From Flavobacteriaceae bacterium PS02334 (GTDB lineage: Bacteria; Bacteroidota; Bacteroidia; Flavobacteriales; Flavobacteriaceae), in assembly GCA_029959295.1 (NCBI GenBank), contig JASCOH010000003.1:372001-436000 (forward strand): DNA of 64,000 nucleotides. The letters are read 5' to 3'. This document shows positions 17,775 through 25,503 of this stretch, piece by piece. Numbering within the stretch: position 1 is the first letter of the stretch; the number at the start of each line of letters is the position of its first letter. The position numbers were made by a program, and so were the translations under genes. The notes beneath the pieces are model-generated. The model did not search any database and was not told where the DNA came from. It was given only the letters and a program-made list of their open reading frames with translations.

Positions 17775-19262
17775 TTAATAAAATTCTTTTTTGAGCCTGT
17801 AAGTCCTGATAAAATTTCCATTAAGCACATAGATCAAGTCTCCGGAAACGCGAAAGTCTTTAAGCCTGGCATTCGGCTTGTCGTCGATGTAAAAACTGAA
17901 ACGGTAGGTTCCGTCCATAAAATCGTAAACATCTATGATCGAATTCGCATCCCAATTTTCTCTCGGCTCATATTGCCCAAGAAGCCCGGCGTGGACGTAG
18001 AGAAATCTTCCATACGTTGCAGTGCGCCTGTTTACTGTCACAGCAGGCTCACTCAACTTGGAGCCGCGCTGCGAACGCACAAACTTGACTTTTATTTTGG
18101 CGCGGGTATTCGTATCTATCGTATTCCCATAGCGCGTGGCCTCCATCAGCGTATCGCTTACGGCATACTGGTTTCGGTAGTAGTAGGTATACAATATCTT
18201 GCCATACTGCTTATTATACAGGTGCGTCCCGTCAGTATCGAAGAGCCCGTCAACCTGCTTGGTCAGTATATTAGGGTTCAATTTCACATCAATAGACTTT
18301 CCGACGGTAATTAGTCCCAACACGGTCTCATTCGTTTGGGTGCTGATAGCCCTGATAGCGCCTCTAGTAGGGCTGATAGGAACATAAGATGTAAAATAGG
18401 CCTGTCTGTTAATGTACGGGTAGGCTTTCCAGTTTACCGTATCGCCTTTATATACATAGGCTTCGACGCCATCCCAGATATAAAAATTAGGCGGGTCTAC
18501 AACCAGGTTTAAGCTCTTGTATTTTGTTCGAACGTCTTCAATGTCTATAGTATGCACCTTTGTCAAGTTCAGGGAAGAATCTAATTCGGTAACACTCAAT
18601 GGCGCAGTATAATTACCAAGATAAACCTTGCCGGCGCTGTAACCTGCTATGTAATAAGAATTAAATTTCAGATCCACTTCGTTTCCTGCCGTAATGGGGT
18701 GATGCGGGAAGCTTCTCGTAAAATTATTCCTCTGGTGCTTCATTTTTTCCGATACTTGGAACAGTGCGTAAATGGACACGGAGCCGGCGGCCAGCAAAAG
18801 CAGAAGGTATGCCAGCACGCGCTTCATGCTATGCCTGCTCGGCAACAACACGGCAATCGCTGCCATAAAGACAAAAATCAAATTGAAAAAAAGATGCTGC
18901 TTCCAACCCAGGCCCTCCAGTATGCCACCACAGGAACAGGGAATAAATGGGCTGTAATTGATCATCACATAAATGTAGGCAGTGAACAGGCCCATTAAGA
19001 AATAGCTTATGTAAAAAGCCAACTTTCTTGTCTTCGGAAATACCAGAAGCATTGCAAGCACCAGCTCCAAAAAAGGAACGAAGAACGACGCAGCACCTGC
19101 AAAGGAACTTACCAGAGGCGACTGCCCGAGCTGTACCTGAAAGTTCTCGAAATCCAGCAACTTGCTTACTGCAGCGTAGACAAAAAGTAGCACAAAGAGA
19201 TATGCTATGATTTCAATTGTCCAGTTCATTATTCTGCTATCGGTTTTCATAATGCGATTCAT
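17775..19262 (-). CDS. MauE/DoxX-family redox-associated membrane protein with C-terminal extracytoplasmic domain
   Basis: A 495-residue protein. The N-terminal 170 residues form a four-helix MauE/DoxX-like unit (EIIAYLFVLLFVYAAVSKLLDFENF, LELVLAMLLVF, then PFIPCSCGGILEGLGWKQHLFFN with the CxC motif typical of MauE relatives). A further helix near 155-175 leads into a about 300-residue C-terminal region with repeated beta-strand blocks, probably a propeller facing the periplasm. MauE relatives help disulphide formation or reduction of exported partners. Two motif repeats 44-78 bases upstream of its start match the array in front of the AraC operon. Starts at 19262, 19250 or 19226 are possible. 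Confidence 0.75.
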   Translation of the reverse strand: MNRIMKTDSRIMNWTIEIIAYLFVLLFVYAAVSKLLDFENFQVQLGQSPLVSSFAGAASFFVPFLELVLAMLLVFPKTRKLAFYISYFLMGLFTAYIYVMINYSPFIPCSCGGILEGLGWKQHLFFNLIFVFMAAIAVLLPSRHSMKRVLAYLLLLLAAGSVSIYALFQVSEKMKHQRNNFTRSFPHHPITAGNEVDLKFNSYYIAGYSAGKVYLGNYTAPLSVTELDSSLNLTKVHTIDIEDVRTKYKSLNLVVDPPNFYIWDGVEAYVYKGDTVNWKAYPYINRQAYFTSYVPISPTRGAIRAISTQTNETVLGLITVGKSIDVKLNPNILTKQVDGLFDTDGTHLYNKQYGKILYTYYYRNQYAVSDTLMEATRYGNTIDTNTRAKIKVKFVRSQRGSKLSEPAVTVNRRTATYGRFLYVHAGLLGQYEPRENWDANSIIDVYDFMDGTYRFSFYIDDKPNARLKDFRVSGDLIYVLNGNFIRTYRLKKEFY

Positions 19263-19305
19263 TAAATTTCGTATTGTAAAATTCTGAATACTAAAATGAA
19301 AACGG

Positions 19306-19340
19306 TTAGCGAATCGGGAGTAAATTTTACCGATTCGGGA
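19306..19340. promoter_or_regulatory. Two direct repeats (21-bp spacing) upstream of the MauE gene
   Basis: TTAGCGAATCGGGA (19306-19319) and TTACCGATTCGGGA (19327-19340) share a core ending in TCGGGA and lie exactly 21 bases apart, two helical turns. They resemble the four-copy array at 21268-21343. The arrangement is typical of AraC-family half-sites, and an AraC-family gene lies between the two arrays. Confidence 0.65.
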
Positions 19341-19446
19341 TAATTTTGTAAGCTTTCAGAAAATGAATCTTTTGGGCTCGGATGCTGTAGATTTGCCGAC
19401 ACGGTTCGGCGGCACTCGGTAGTGCCTCACTGCAGAAAGGCCGGGA

Positions 19447-19659
19447 CTATGTAAACCTGTTCTTTAAATCTCCAGCACCGCAATACTGATTGCCAGGGAT
19501 CTGGCTACCTATTGTTACAGAACCGCTGCCCGACCCATTAAGAAATGTTTGTTTCTGGCAATGCACAAAATCAGAATGTCCACTATGGAAAGTAAGGTAA
19601 GGCTTATTGCAGGAAGTACCTGCATCGCCTGCTATGTGGCCCTGCCAAATAACTACCAT
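19447..19659 (-). CDS. Possible small protein, doubtful
   Basis: A 70-codon frame (MVVIWQGHIAGDAG...) with three cysteines and a glycine/serine-rich centre (FLNGSGSGSVTIGS). It has no signal peptide and begins inside the relic reading frame that precedes it, so it may be non-coding debris or the tail of a decayed gene. I do not recognise it; it is listed because 19341-19652 otherwise contains nothing I can identify. Confidence 0.2.
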   Translation of the reverse strand: MVVIWQGHIAGDAGTSCNKPYLTFHSGHSDFVHCQKQTFLNGSGSGSVTIGSQIPGNQYCGAGDLKNRFT

Positions 19660-19879
19660 ATATGGTCGCGGCCGAGTAAGAGGAAGCGGGCCGCTACACC
19701 GCCCGGACCTTCGAAAAGATAGTCTATCCGGCCCTTGTCCTTCCAGTCGGTCCCGATGCTGAAGGCAGGAATGTACTCTCGAAGTTGGGCCGGTTAACCG
19801 CGCTCACAGTGAGATTCTGAAGACCTAACCTAAGGCCGTGATACTGTTTCAAATATTCCAAAACAATCTGGGGAGGCTC
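19653..19879 (-). pseudogene. Gene relic with a frameshift, directly behind the AraC gene
   Basis: On the minus strand, the frame following the AraC stop reads EPPQIVLEYLKQYHGLRLG then LQNLTVSAVNRPNFESTFL, and after a one-base shift near 19763-19771 continues PAFSIGTDWKDKGRIDYLFE then GPGGVAARFLLLGRDHIW to a TAG at 19653. The two pieces join smoothly at the protein level, so it looks like the 3' end of a decayed gene that lost its front part. No family could be assigned with confidence; GC-rich composition matches the surrounding cargo. Confidence 0.4.
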
Positions 19880-20785
19880 CTATAACAGGCGGTGCAAATC
19901 TTTCGGCGACATCCCGAACCGCCTCTTGAATGTACGGGAGAAGTTCGGGTAGCTGCTGAACCCGTTCATCTGGGCGATCTTCTTGAGCGGGATCTCGGTC
20001 TGCTCGATCATAAGGTACGCCCTTTTCAGCCGCTCCTCCGTATAGAACTGGTAGATGCTGTTGTGCAGGAAATGGCGGAAGCCCTCCTTGAGCTTGAACT
20101 CGTTGGTACCGAACTGACGCGAAAGCTCCTTGATGCTCGGCAGTGGCTGGTGCAGGTGCCCAAGAATATAGTCGTAGACTTTCTGGATCAGCCTGGCATC
20201 GGACCTGCTCGGGTACTTCCCCTTCCCGATGCTTTTCTCCCGGCTTTCTCCTGTACTGCCCGAATTGACCAGATAGGGAGCCTGGCAGGACAGTACCCAT
20301 CCCTTTCCGCTTGCCAGCCTTTCCAGATAGCAGTCGATGGTGACCGTCAAGCTGTTGGCTGAAATGAAATGAAGCGACGTCCTGCCGCCCAGTCGAATGT
20401 CTCCGCCTGACTGCTGTTCCTTCATGATCACATACGCTTCCATTGCGCCGCCGAGCAATGCCGCTATCGGCTTGCCGATCAGTTCTGAAGGCTCAAGCCC
20501 CAGAAGCGCCATAGCCCCACTGCTCGACCCAACAATCCGGTCGCCCTCGTCCAGCAAAAGGGTTGCCGAAGCCTCTAGCATCCTGACACCGTGCGTATTG
20601 ATATGGCCTGAAAACAGGACAGATTCCCGGAGTTCCTCTGCGACCATGTTCATCAAGACGACAAGCGTTTCTAGCTCGTCGTCCAGTCCGCTTCCGGGTA
20701 TCTGCCTGTTGAAATTGCCCCTTGCCATCTCAAAGAGCATCTGGTGCATCGCTACGATCCGCTTGTGGTTGTGGGGTCTTTTCAT
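19880..20785 (-). CDS. AraC-family regulator with PAS-like sensor region
   Basis: A 301-residue transcription factor. The C-terminal 100 residues hold two helix-turn-helix units of the AraC type (LIQKVYDYILGHLHQPLPSIKELSRQFG and KIAQMNGFSSYPNFSRTFKRRFGMSP). The middle (about 70-180) reads as a PAS-like fold (LLLDEGDRIVGSSSGAMALLGLEPSELIGKPI), suggesting it senses a small molecule or redox cue. It lies 34 bases behind the STAS-like gene, so the two are probably one operon read from a promoter overlapping the repeat array at 21268-21343. It is the best candidate to bind that array and the one in front of the MauE gene. Confidence 0.88.
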   Translation of the reverse strand: MKRPHNHKRIVAMHQMLFEMARGNFNRQIPGSGLDDELETLVVLMNMVAEELRESVLFSGHINTHGVRMLEASATLLLDEGDRIVGSSSGAMALLGLEPSELIGKPIAALLGGAMEAYVIMKEQQSGGDIRLGGRTSLHFISANSLTVTIDCYLERLASGKGWVLSCQAPYLVNSGSTGESREKSIGKGKYPSRSDARLIQKVYDYILGHLHQPLPSIKELSRQFGTNEFKLKEGFRHFLHNSIYQFYTEERLKRAYLMIEQTEIPLKKIAQMNGFSSYPNFSRTFKRRFGMSPKDLHRLL

Positions 20786-20819
20786 CTTTTGGCCTGTTGG
20801 TTGGTAAATGCTATAGGGT

Positions 20820-21209
20820 TCAATGCTGCAGAAAGCCTGCCAGATACGAAAGCGCTTCCGATTCTTCGGTAAAGATTTGGGTAGGGACCGCCGGCTTGCT
20901 GATTTCGAGATAGAAAGTGCTTACTGTCAGCGAAACATTCTCCCCGACCAGAAGCCCTACTGCCAAAGCCAGGACAGAACCCGAGTTGGCAAGATAGTCT
21001 CGTCCGGCCTTGTCTACCGACAGCACGCCCCGCATATCGCAGAGCACGGGCAGGCACCTTTCGTCCTGGAAGCGTATCCGGTCCGCTACCACGCACTTTG
21101 CGGCTTCGATATCGATTACGGTATCCTGCTTGTACCTGAAGAAGAGAATTCCGCCTGCCGTCCAGAAACTTGCGTAGCGGTTCTCATAAAAGTCATGTGC
21201 TGCAATCAT
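20820..21209 (-). CDS. STAS-like (DUF7793-type) protein
   Basis: A 129-residue soluble protein with alternating beta/alpha pattern (ILFFRYKQDTVIDIEAAKCVVADRIRF...PVLCDMRGVLSVDKAGRDYLAN...). The CDMRG loop followed by an alpha helix resembles the SpoIIAA/STAS phospho-acceptor region, though the usual serine position is not obvious. Similar small proteins precede AraC/PAS regulators in Flavobacteriia. It may modulate the downstream AraC regulator; the exact role is unknown. Confidence 0.6.
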   Translation of the reverse strand: MIAAHDFYENRYASFWTAGGILFFRYKQDTVIDIEAAKCVVADRIRFQDERCLPVLCDMRGVLSVDKAGRDYLANSGSVLALAVGLLVGENVSLTVSTFYLEISKPAVPTQIFTEESEALSYLAGFLQH

Positions 21210-21267
21210 GTCCTTACGATTTGGGTTTGTAACTTAACAAAAATATAAAGATTTGAAAAGACAACGA

Positions 21268-21343
21268 TTGCCAAATAGGGATTATTTGATGCCAATAAGG
21301 GACATTTCTTGCCTAATCGGGAATTTGGCTTGCCTAATCGGGA
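21268..21343. promoter_or_regulatory. Four direct repeats at 20-21 bp spacing
   Basis: Copies start at 21268 (TTGCCAAATAGGGA), 21289 (ATGCCAATAAGGGA), 21309 (TTGCCTAATCGGGA) and 21330 (TTGCCTAATCGGGA); spacings are 21, 20 and 21. The last two are identical. The array sits between the divergent STAS/AraC operon (start 21209) and the oxoamine-synthase gene (start 21455) and could control both. Two further copies lie at 19306-19340. Confidence 0.8.
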
Positions 21344-21454
21344 GCAATTCACACTTGGATGAAAATACTTTCATTTTTTATAAGGACTTTTAGGTAGGCA
21401 ATTAGCAGGGCCTTAAACTTCCAACTTAAAACAAACGCAAAAAAAAACCAGATC

Positions 21455-23869
21455 ATGGCAAAAATCAAGCACAACAATTTCATCGACACGGTGGACGGGG
21501 TCTTCTCGGCCGCAAAAGAAGGCGGCGTACTGCACCTCTATGCGGAAGGTGCGACGCTCAAAGGAAGAACCATTACGGTCGCCGGAAGGGAGATGCTCCA
21601 CTTCGGAACCACTGGCTACCTCGGCCTGGAGCAGGACAGCAGACTTAAGAACGCCGCCATCGACGCGATCCAGAACTACGGCACGCAATTCCCGCTCTCC
21701 AAGTCCTACATCTCCCACCCGCTCTACGCGGCGCTGGAAAGCAAGATCGGACAGATGTACGGAATCCCTCCGGTCATCTTGAAAAACAGCACGCTCGGGC
21801 ACCTCGGCGTGATCCCGACCCTGATCAGGGATGAGGATGCCGTCATCCTGGACCACCAGGTGCACTGGAGCGTGCAGAACGCCTGTCAGGTGCTGAAGCT
21901 CCGGGGCATACCCGTGGATATGGTCCGGCACAGCAAGCTAGACATGCTGGAAGACCTGTTGCGGAAACGCAGCACGAGAACCGGCAATATCTGGTACATG
22001 GCCGACGGGGTCTATTCCATGTTCGGGGACTACGCTCCTGTTGCAGAACTGCTTGAGCTGGCCCAGAAATATCCGCAGCTCCGCTTGTATTTCGACGACG
22101 TGCACGGGATGAGTTGGAAAGGACGCAACGGTACGGGATTCGTTCTGGACAGGATGGGCGAGCTTCCTGAAAACGTGGTCCTGGTAAGCACGCTCAGCAA
22201 GACCTTCGGAGCCAGCGGGGCCACTTTTTTCTGCAGCGATGCGGCGATGCGGGACAAGATCCGAAATTTCGGAGGCCCACTGACCTTTTCCGCACAGCTC
22301 GAGCCCGCCTCGGTAGCGGCAGCGATCGCCTCGGCAGACATCCACATCTCTCCTGAAATTACAGAACTGCAACAGGGCCTTGCTACAAAGACCTCGCTTT
22401 TTAACGCCCTCCTTTGCGACAGCGGCCTTCCCATAGCAGCCCAGAACGACTCGCCCGTATTCTTCCTGGCCATGGGGACGCCTGCGACTGCTTATAATTT
22501 CACAAAGAGGCTCTTTGCAGATGGGTTCTATCTCAACGTGGGTATCTACCCGGCCGTGCCTATCAAAAATACCGGCATCAGGATCACGATTTCTTCCCAC
22601 AACCATGCCCAGGATATTGAGGCCCTGTCCCAGGCGATGGCATTCCATTTCCCCAAGGCCCTTGAAGCTACCGGCACCACCGAGGCCAGTATCAGGACTG
22701 CCTTCAAGATGGAAGCCATTCCCGCAACGCCACATCCTGCGCAGCTTGACGGCCTGCAGGTTCATGAAGCACTCACGATTGCCGCTATTGACAGGGCAGA
22801 CTGGAACACCCGTGTCGGACAGCACGGCATGCTCGACTGGGACGGGATGGCCTATCTGGAAAAGGCTTTTGCCGGATGCAACGATCCAAAAAACCGCTTG
22901 GATTTTTATTACTACACTGTAAGGGACGCCGCCGGGAGCATAGTCCTTATGGCCTTTTTTACCTACGGCCTTTGGAAGGACGACCTGATGGCCACGGAAT
23001 CCGTCTCCCGCCATCTCGAGGAAATCCGCAAGTCCGCCCCGCTCTACTTGACCTCAAGGGTACTGTCGCTTGGCTCCCTTTTCACCGAAGGGCAGCACTG
23101 GCATATCGACAGCGCGCATCCGCTGGCGGAGCCTGCCATGCGCCTCCTTCTGGATACTGCAGCCACGCTCTACGAAAAATTGGACGCCGACATGCTGGTG
23201 CTCCGCGACTTTGATCCAGGAACGAGATGGGATGCCCTGATACAGGCACAGGGCTTCTTCAGGATGGACATGCCGGAATCCTGCGTCCTCGAAAGAAAGC
23301 ATTGGGAGACCCGTGACGAATTTGCGGCACTGCTGGGCCCCAGATCGCGCAGGCATTTTAAAAAAGAGGTGCTCCCCTTCGAAAATTACTACGACATCAC
23401 ATATAGGGAGACCCTAGACAGCACGGAACTGGAAAGGGCGCACCAGCTGTACTGCAATGTCCACGAAAAAAACCTTGCGGTTAATACCTTCCGGTATCAA
23501 AAGGAAGTGTTCGAGGCGATGAGCGACAGCCCCAACTGGGAATTTCTGTTGCTTTCGCTAAAAGAAAGCAGCGGCGCACCATTCGTTGGGGTTATGTTCT
23601 GCTATAAAAATGGCTCTGCCTCCTATGTCCCGATATTGGTGGGCATGGACTATGCAGCAGGAAGAGGAGTCGGGCTCTACCGCCAGCTGCTCTTCCAGAC
23701 CGCCACGCGAGCCCGGGACCTCGGCATGCAACGGGTAGACTTCGGAATATCGGCTTCTTTCGAGAAGCGAAAGCTTGGAGCGGCAGTTTTTCCAAAAGTC
23801 GCGTATGTACAGTCGCGGGACAACTATGCGATGGAGCTCATGCAGACGCTCCAGAACGAAAACAGGTAG
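21455..23869 (+). CDS. Alpha-oxoamine synthase (PLP) fused to a GNAT-like acyltransferase
   Basis: An 804-residue fusion. Residues about 1-410 are a fold-type I PLP enzyme of the oxoamine-synthase group (relatives: serine palmitoyltransferase, 8-amino-7-oxononanoate synthase, CqsA), which condense an amino acid with an acyl thioester. Visible are GTTGYLGL, LDHQVHWSVQNA, the Asp-His motif in YFDDVHGMSWKGRNGTG and the PLP lysine K249 in STLSKTFGASG. Residues about 430-800 resemble GNAT/BioF2-type acyltransferases (SRRHFKKEVLPFENYYDITY; GVGLYRQLLFQTATRARDLGMQRVDFG). The product could be an amino-ketone or N-acylated lipid-like molecule; substrate unknown. It is GC-rich and has an AraC-type repeat array upstream. 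Confidence 0.82.
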   Translation: MAKIKHNNFIDTVDGVFSAAKEGGVLHLYAEGATLKGRTITVAGREMLHFGTTGYLGLEQDSRLKNAAIDAIQNYGTQFPLSKSYISHPLYAALESKIGQMYGIPPVILKNSTLGHLGVIPTLIRDEDAVILDHQVHWSVQNACQVLKLRGIPVDMVRHSKLDMLEDLLRKRSTRTGNIWYMADGVYSMFGDYAPVAELLELAQKYPQLRLYFDDVHGMSWKGRNGTGFVLDRMGELPENVVLVSTLSKTFGASGATFFCSDAAMRDKIRNFGGPLTFSAQLEPASVAAAIASADIHISPEITELQQGLATKTSLFNALLCDSGLPIAAQNDSPVFFLAMGTPATAYNFTKRLFADGFYLNVGIYPAVPIKNTGIRITISSHNHAQDIEALSQAMAFHFPKALEATGTTEASIRTAFKMEAIPATPHPAQLDGLQVHEALTIAAIDRADWNTRVGQHGMLDWDGMAYLEKAFAGCNDPKNRLDFYYYTVRDAAGSIVLMAFFTYGLWKDDLMATESVSRHLEEIRKSAPLYLTSRVLSLGSLFTEGQHWHIDSAHPLAEPAMRLLLDTAATLYEKLDADMLVLRDFDPGTRWDALIQAQGFFRMDMPESCVLERKHWETRDEFAALLGPRSRRHFKKEVLPFENYYDITYRETLDSTELERAHQLYCNVHEKNLAVNTFRYQKEVFEAMSDSPNWEFLLLSLKESSGAPFVGVMFCYKNGSASYVPILVGMDYAAGRGVGLYRQLLFQTATRARDLGMQRVDFGISASFEKRKLGAAVFPKVAYVQSRDNYAMELMQTLQNENR

Positions 23870-23939
23870 CCCTCTCGAGAAAATGAAGCAATATCCATCT
23901 TTGCCAACCTTGCAGTTTAAGCACTCTACAAAAGAATGC

Positions 23940-23969
23940 GGGAGGCCTGCGCTATGGCGCAGCCCTCCC
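23940..23969 (+). terminator. Strong hairpin between the fusion enzyme and rteC
   Basis: GGGAGG (23940-23945) pairs with CCTCCC (23964-23969), a C-C mismatch follows, then CTGCGC (23947-23952) pairs with GCGCAG (23957-23962) around a TATG loop. It ends the upstream gene or controls rteC, and argues against starting rteC at the ATG at 23936, which lies just before the hairpin. Confidence 0.65.
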
Positions 23970-23998
23970 ATTGTTTAAAACTTATAAAACTTGCAGAC

Positions 23999-24850
23999 AT
24001 GATACGATCCATCTACCGGGACGCCCTCGGCACCATTCGGAATGCGGAGCAGAAGATCAGCTTCGAGCCCGCCGCCATCATTGAGGAATCCTACCACATG
24101 ACTACCGTGCTTCGCGGCCTTCTGTCGCAAATGAAGAGCCACGTGCTTGAAAAGGGCTTCGCAGACGATAACGAGGAAATCGAGTTCTTCAAGACCATCA
24201 AGCCCCAGATACTGGGCAAGCTCATCTACTACAACAAGGTGTTCCGCACCGAGGCCTCCTGCCCGGTCGGCGGGGGCACCCTCTACCACAAATACTTTAC
24301 TGGCGAACTGCACCAGCTCAAGCAGGAATACAAGGAGCACATCTGCAATACCGACTTCTACCGCTATTACCGGCTGGGGCGAACCGACTGGGACCATCAT
24401 TTCTTCCAGCTCGGAAAAATCGACCTCCATTCCGGGGTTAACAGCTTCGTATTCGAGATCGACACGCAGTTTTCCACCTATTACGACTACAAGGTCGCCC
24501 GCATCATCTCCAACGAGCTCCTCTACAACTATCTGCTGTCCAGAATAACCCCCGATGAGCCTGAAGGCCTGTTCTTCCCCGAGGAAAATGGAAAGGCGAA
24601 AGACATCCTGTGGACCGATTCGAAAAGCGCGCTCATCGAACTGATCTATGCCCTGCACGCCTCGGGAAGCATCTCCAACGGCAAGGTGGGCATCCGCAGG
24701 ATCAGCTCCATCTTCCAGAACCTGTTCCGCATCCAGCTCGGCGACGTACACCACGCCTTCCACCGGATGAAAGACCGCAACGAGAGCAGGAGCATCTACC
24801 TTGACCAGCTCAAGGCTTCCCTGACCCAGCACATGGATCGGGACCTCTAG
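23999..24850 (+). CDS. rteC: RteC-like regulator of element excision/transfer
   Basis: A 283-residue protein matching the RteC family of Bacteroidota conjugative elements; in CTnDOT RteC activates excision genes. It is all-helical in the N-terminal part (SFEPAAIIEESYHMTTVLRGLLSQMKSHV) with EIEFFKTIKPQILGKLIYYNKVF, FYRYYRLGRTDWDHHFFQLG and a C-terminal winged-helix-like segment (LIELIYALHASGSISNGKVGIRRISSIFQNLF). ATG 23999 is preferred because the longer start (23936) would place a strong hairpin in the coding region. An excisionase-like gene follows on the same strand. Confidence 0.88.
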   Translation: MIRSIYRDALGTIRNAEQKISFEPAAIIEESYHMTTVLRGLLSQMKSHVLEKGFADDNEEIEFFKTIKPQILGKLIYYNKVFRTEASCPVGGGTLYHKYFTGELHQLKQEYKEHICNTDFYRYYRLGRTDWDHHFFQLGKIDLHSGVNSFVFEIDTQFSTYYDYKVARIISNELLYNYLLSRITPDEPEGLFFPEENGKAKDILWTDSKSALIELIYALHASGSISNGKVGIRRISSIFQNLFRIQLGDVHHAFHRMKDRNESRSIYLDQLKASLTQHMDRDL

Positions 24851-25116
24851 AGCACTTCACGTCATGCCCATCCGTGCCAATTGGCACCATATTTAATGGA
24901 AACCGGCTTTCGCGCTGAAAAAATGTTTCGTCGTCTGCCCGGCCCTCGGAAACCTCGGCTTTCGGCGATTCTGTTAATTTTTTGCTAATACGGCCCAGCC
25001 CATTGGCACTGCTTGGCTTCGTAACTTCCTGGGGCTTCGCAACTTTGCCTTGCGATCCCGAACTATTTCCGGCACATGTGCCGCTACATCAGGGAACGCC
25101 AGCAAAAACCACAGCC

Positions 25117-25422
25117 ATGAATATTGACAGAACCGAATTTATCGCCTGGATGGAGCGCATCATGCAGCGCTTCGACCTGCTGGGCGAAAACATGAGAAAG
25201 CAGCAAGACAGCAGGGGATCCATCGACGGGGAGGAACTGCTCGACAACCAGGACGTGATGCAGCTGCTGAAGGTCAGCTCCCGCTCGCTGCAACGCTACC
25301 GCTCTGCCGGCAGGCTTCCCTACTACACCATCAGCGGCAAGCTCTACTACAAGCTCACCGACGTGCACCAGTTCATACGCGAAAGCCTGAGCGGTGCCGG
25401 ACGCAGAAAGGACGCTGAGTGA
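25117..25422 (+). CDS. MerR/excisionase-type helix-turn-helix protein
   Basis: A 101-residue protein with a MerR-like winged helix (NQDVMQLLKVSSRSLQRYRSAGRLPYYTISGKLYYKLTDVHQFI, about residues 43-88) preceded by a helical region (MNIDRTEFIAWMERIMQRFDLL). This is the layout of Xis2c/Xis2d-type directionality factors of CTnDOT-like elements. The ATG at 25117 is chosen because the longer frame starting at 24982 has a non-family proline-rich lead. The 266 bases before it hold no gene. Confidence 0.8.
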   Translation: MNIDRTEFIAWMERIMQRFDLLGENMRKQQDSRGSIDGEELLDNQDVMQLLKVSSRSLQRYRSAGRLPYYTISGKLYYKLTDVHQFIRESLSGAGRRKDAE

Positions 25423-25503
25423 CAAACGAAGACACGCAATGCCAGCGGCGCGATTGCAAAGAAGCAGCTTCTTTACTTTGGAACCAAGAAAAAATGATGC
25501 GCT

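Noticed and set aside
21268-21343. CRISPR-like array
   Set aside because: Repeat unit is 14 bases with 6-7-base gaps and a helical-turn period; an operator array fits better.
21938-24832. Long minus-strand frames of 285 and 358 codons
   Set aside because: They mirror the oxoamine-synthase and rteC genes and show no recognisable domains.
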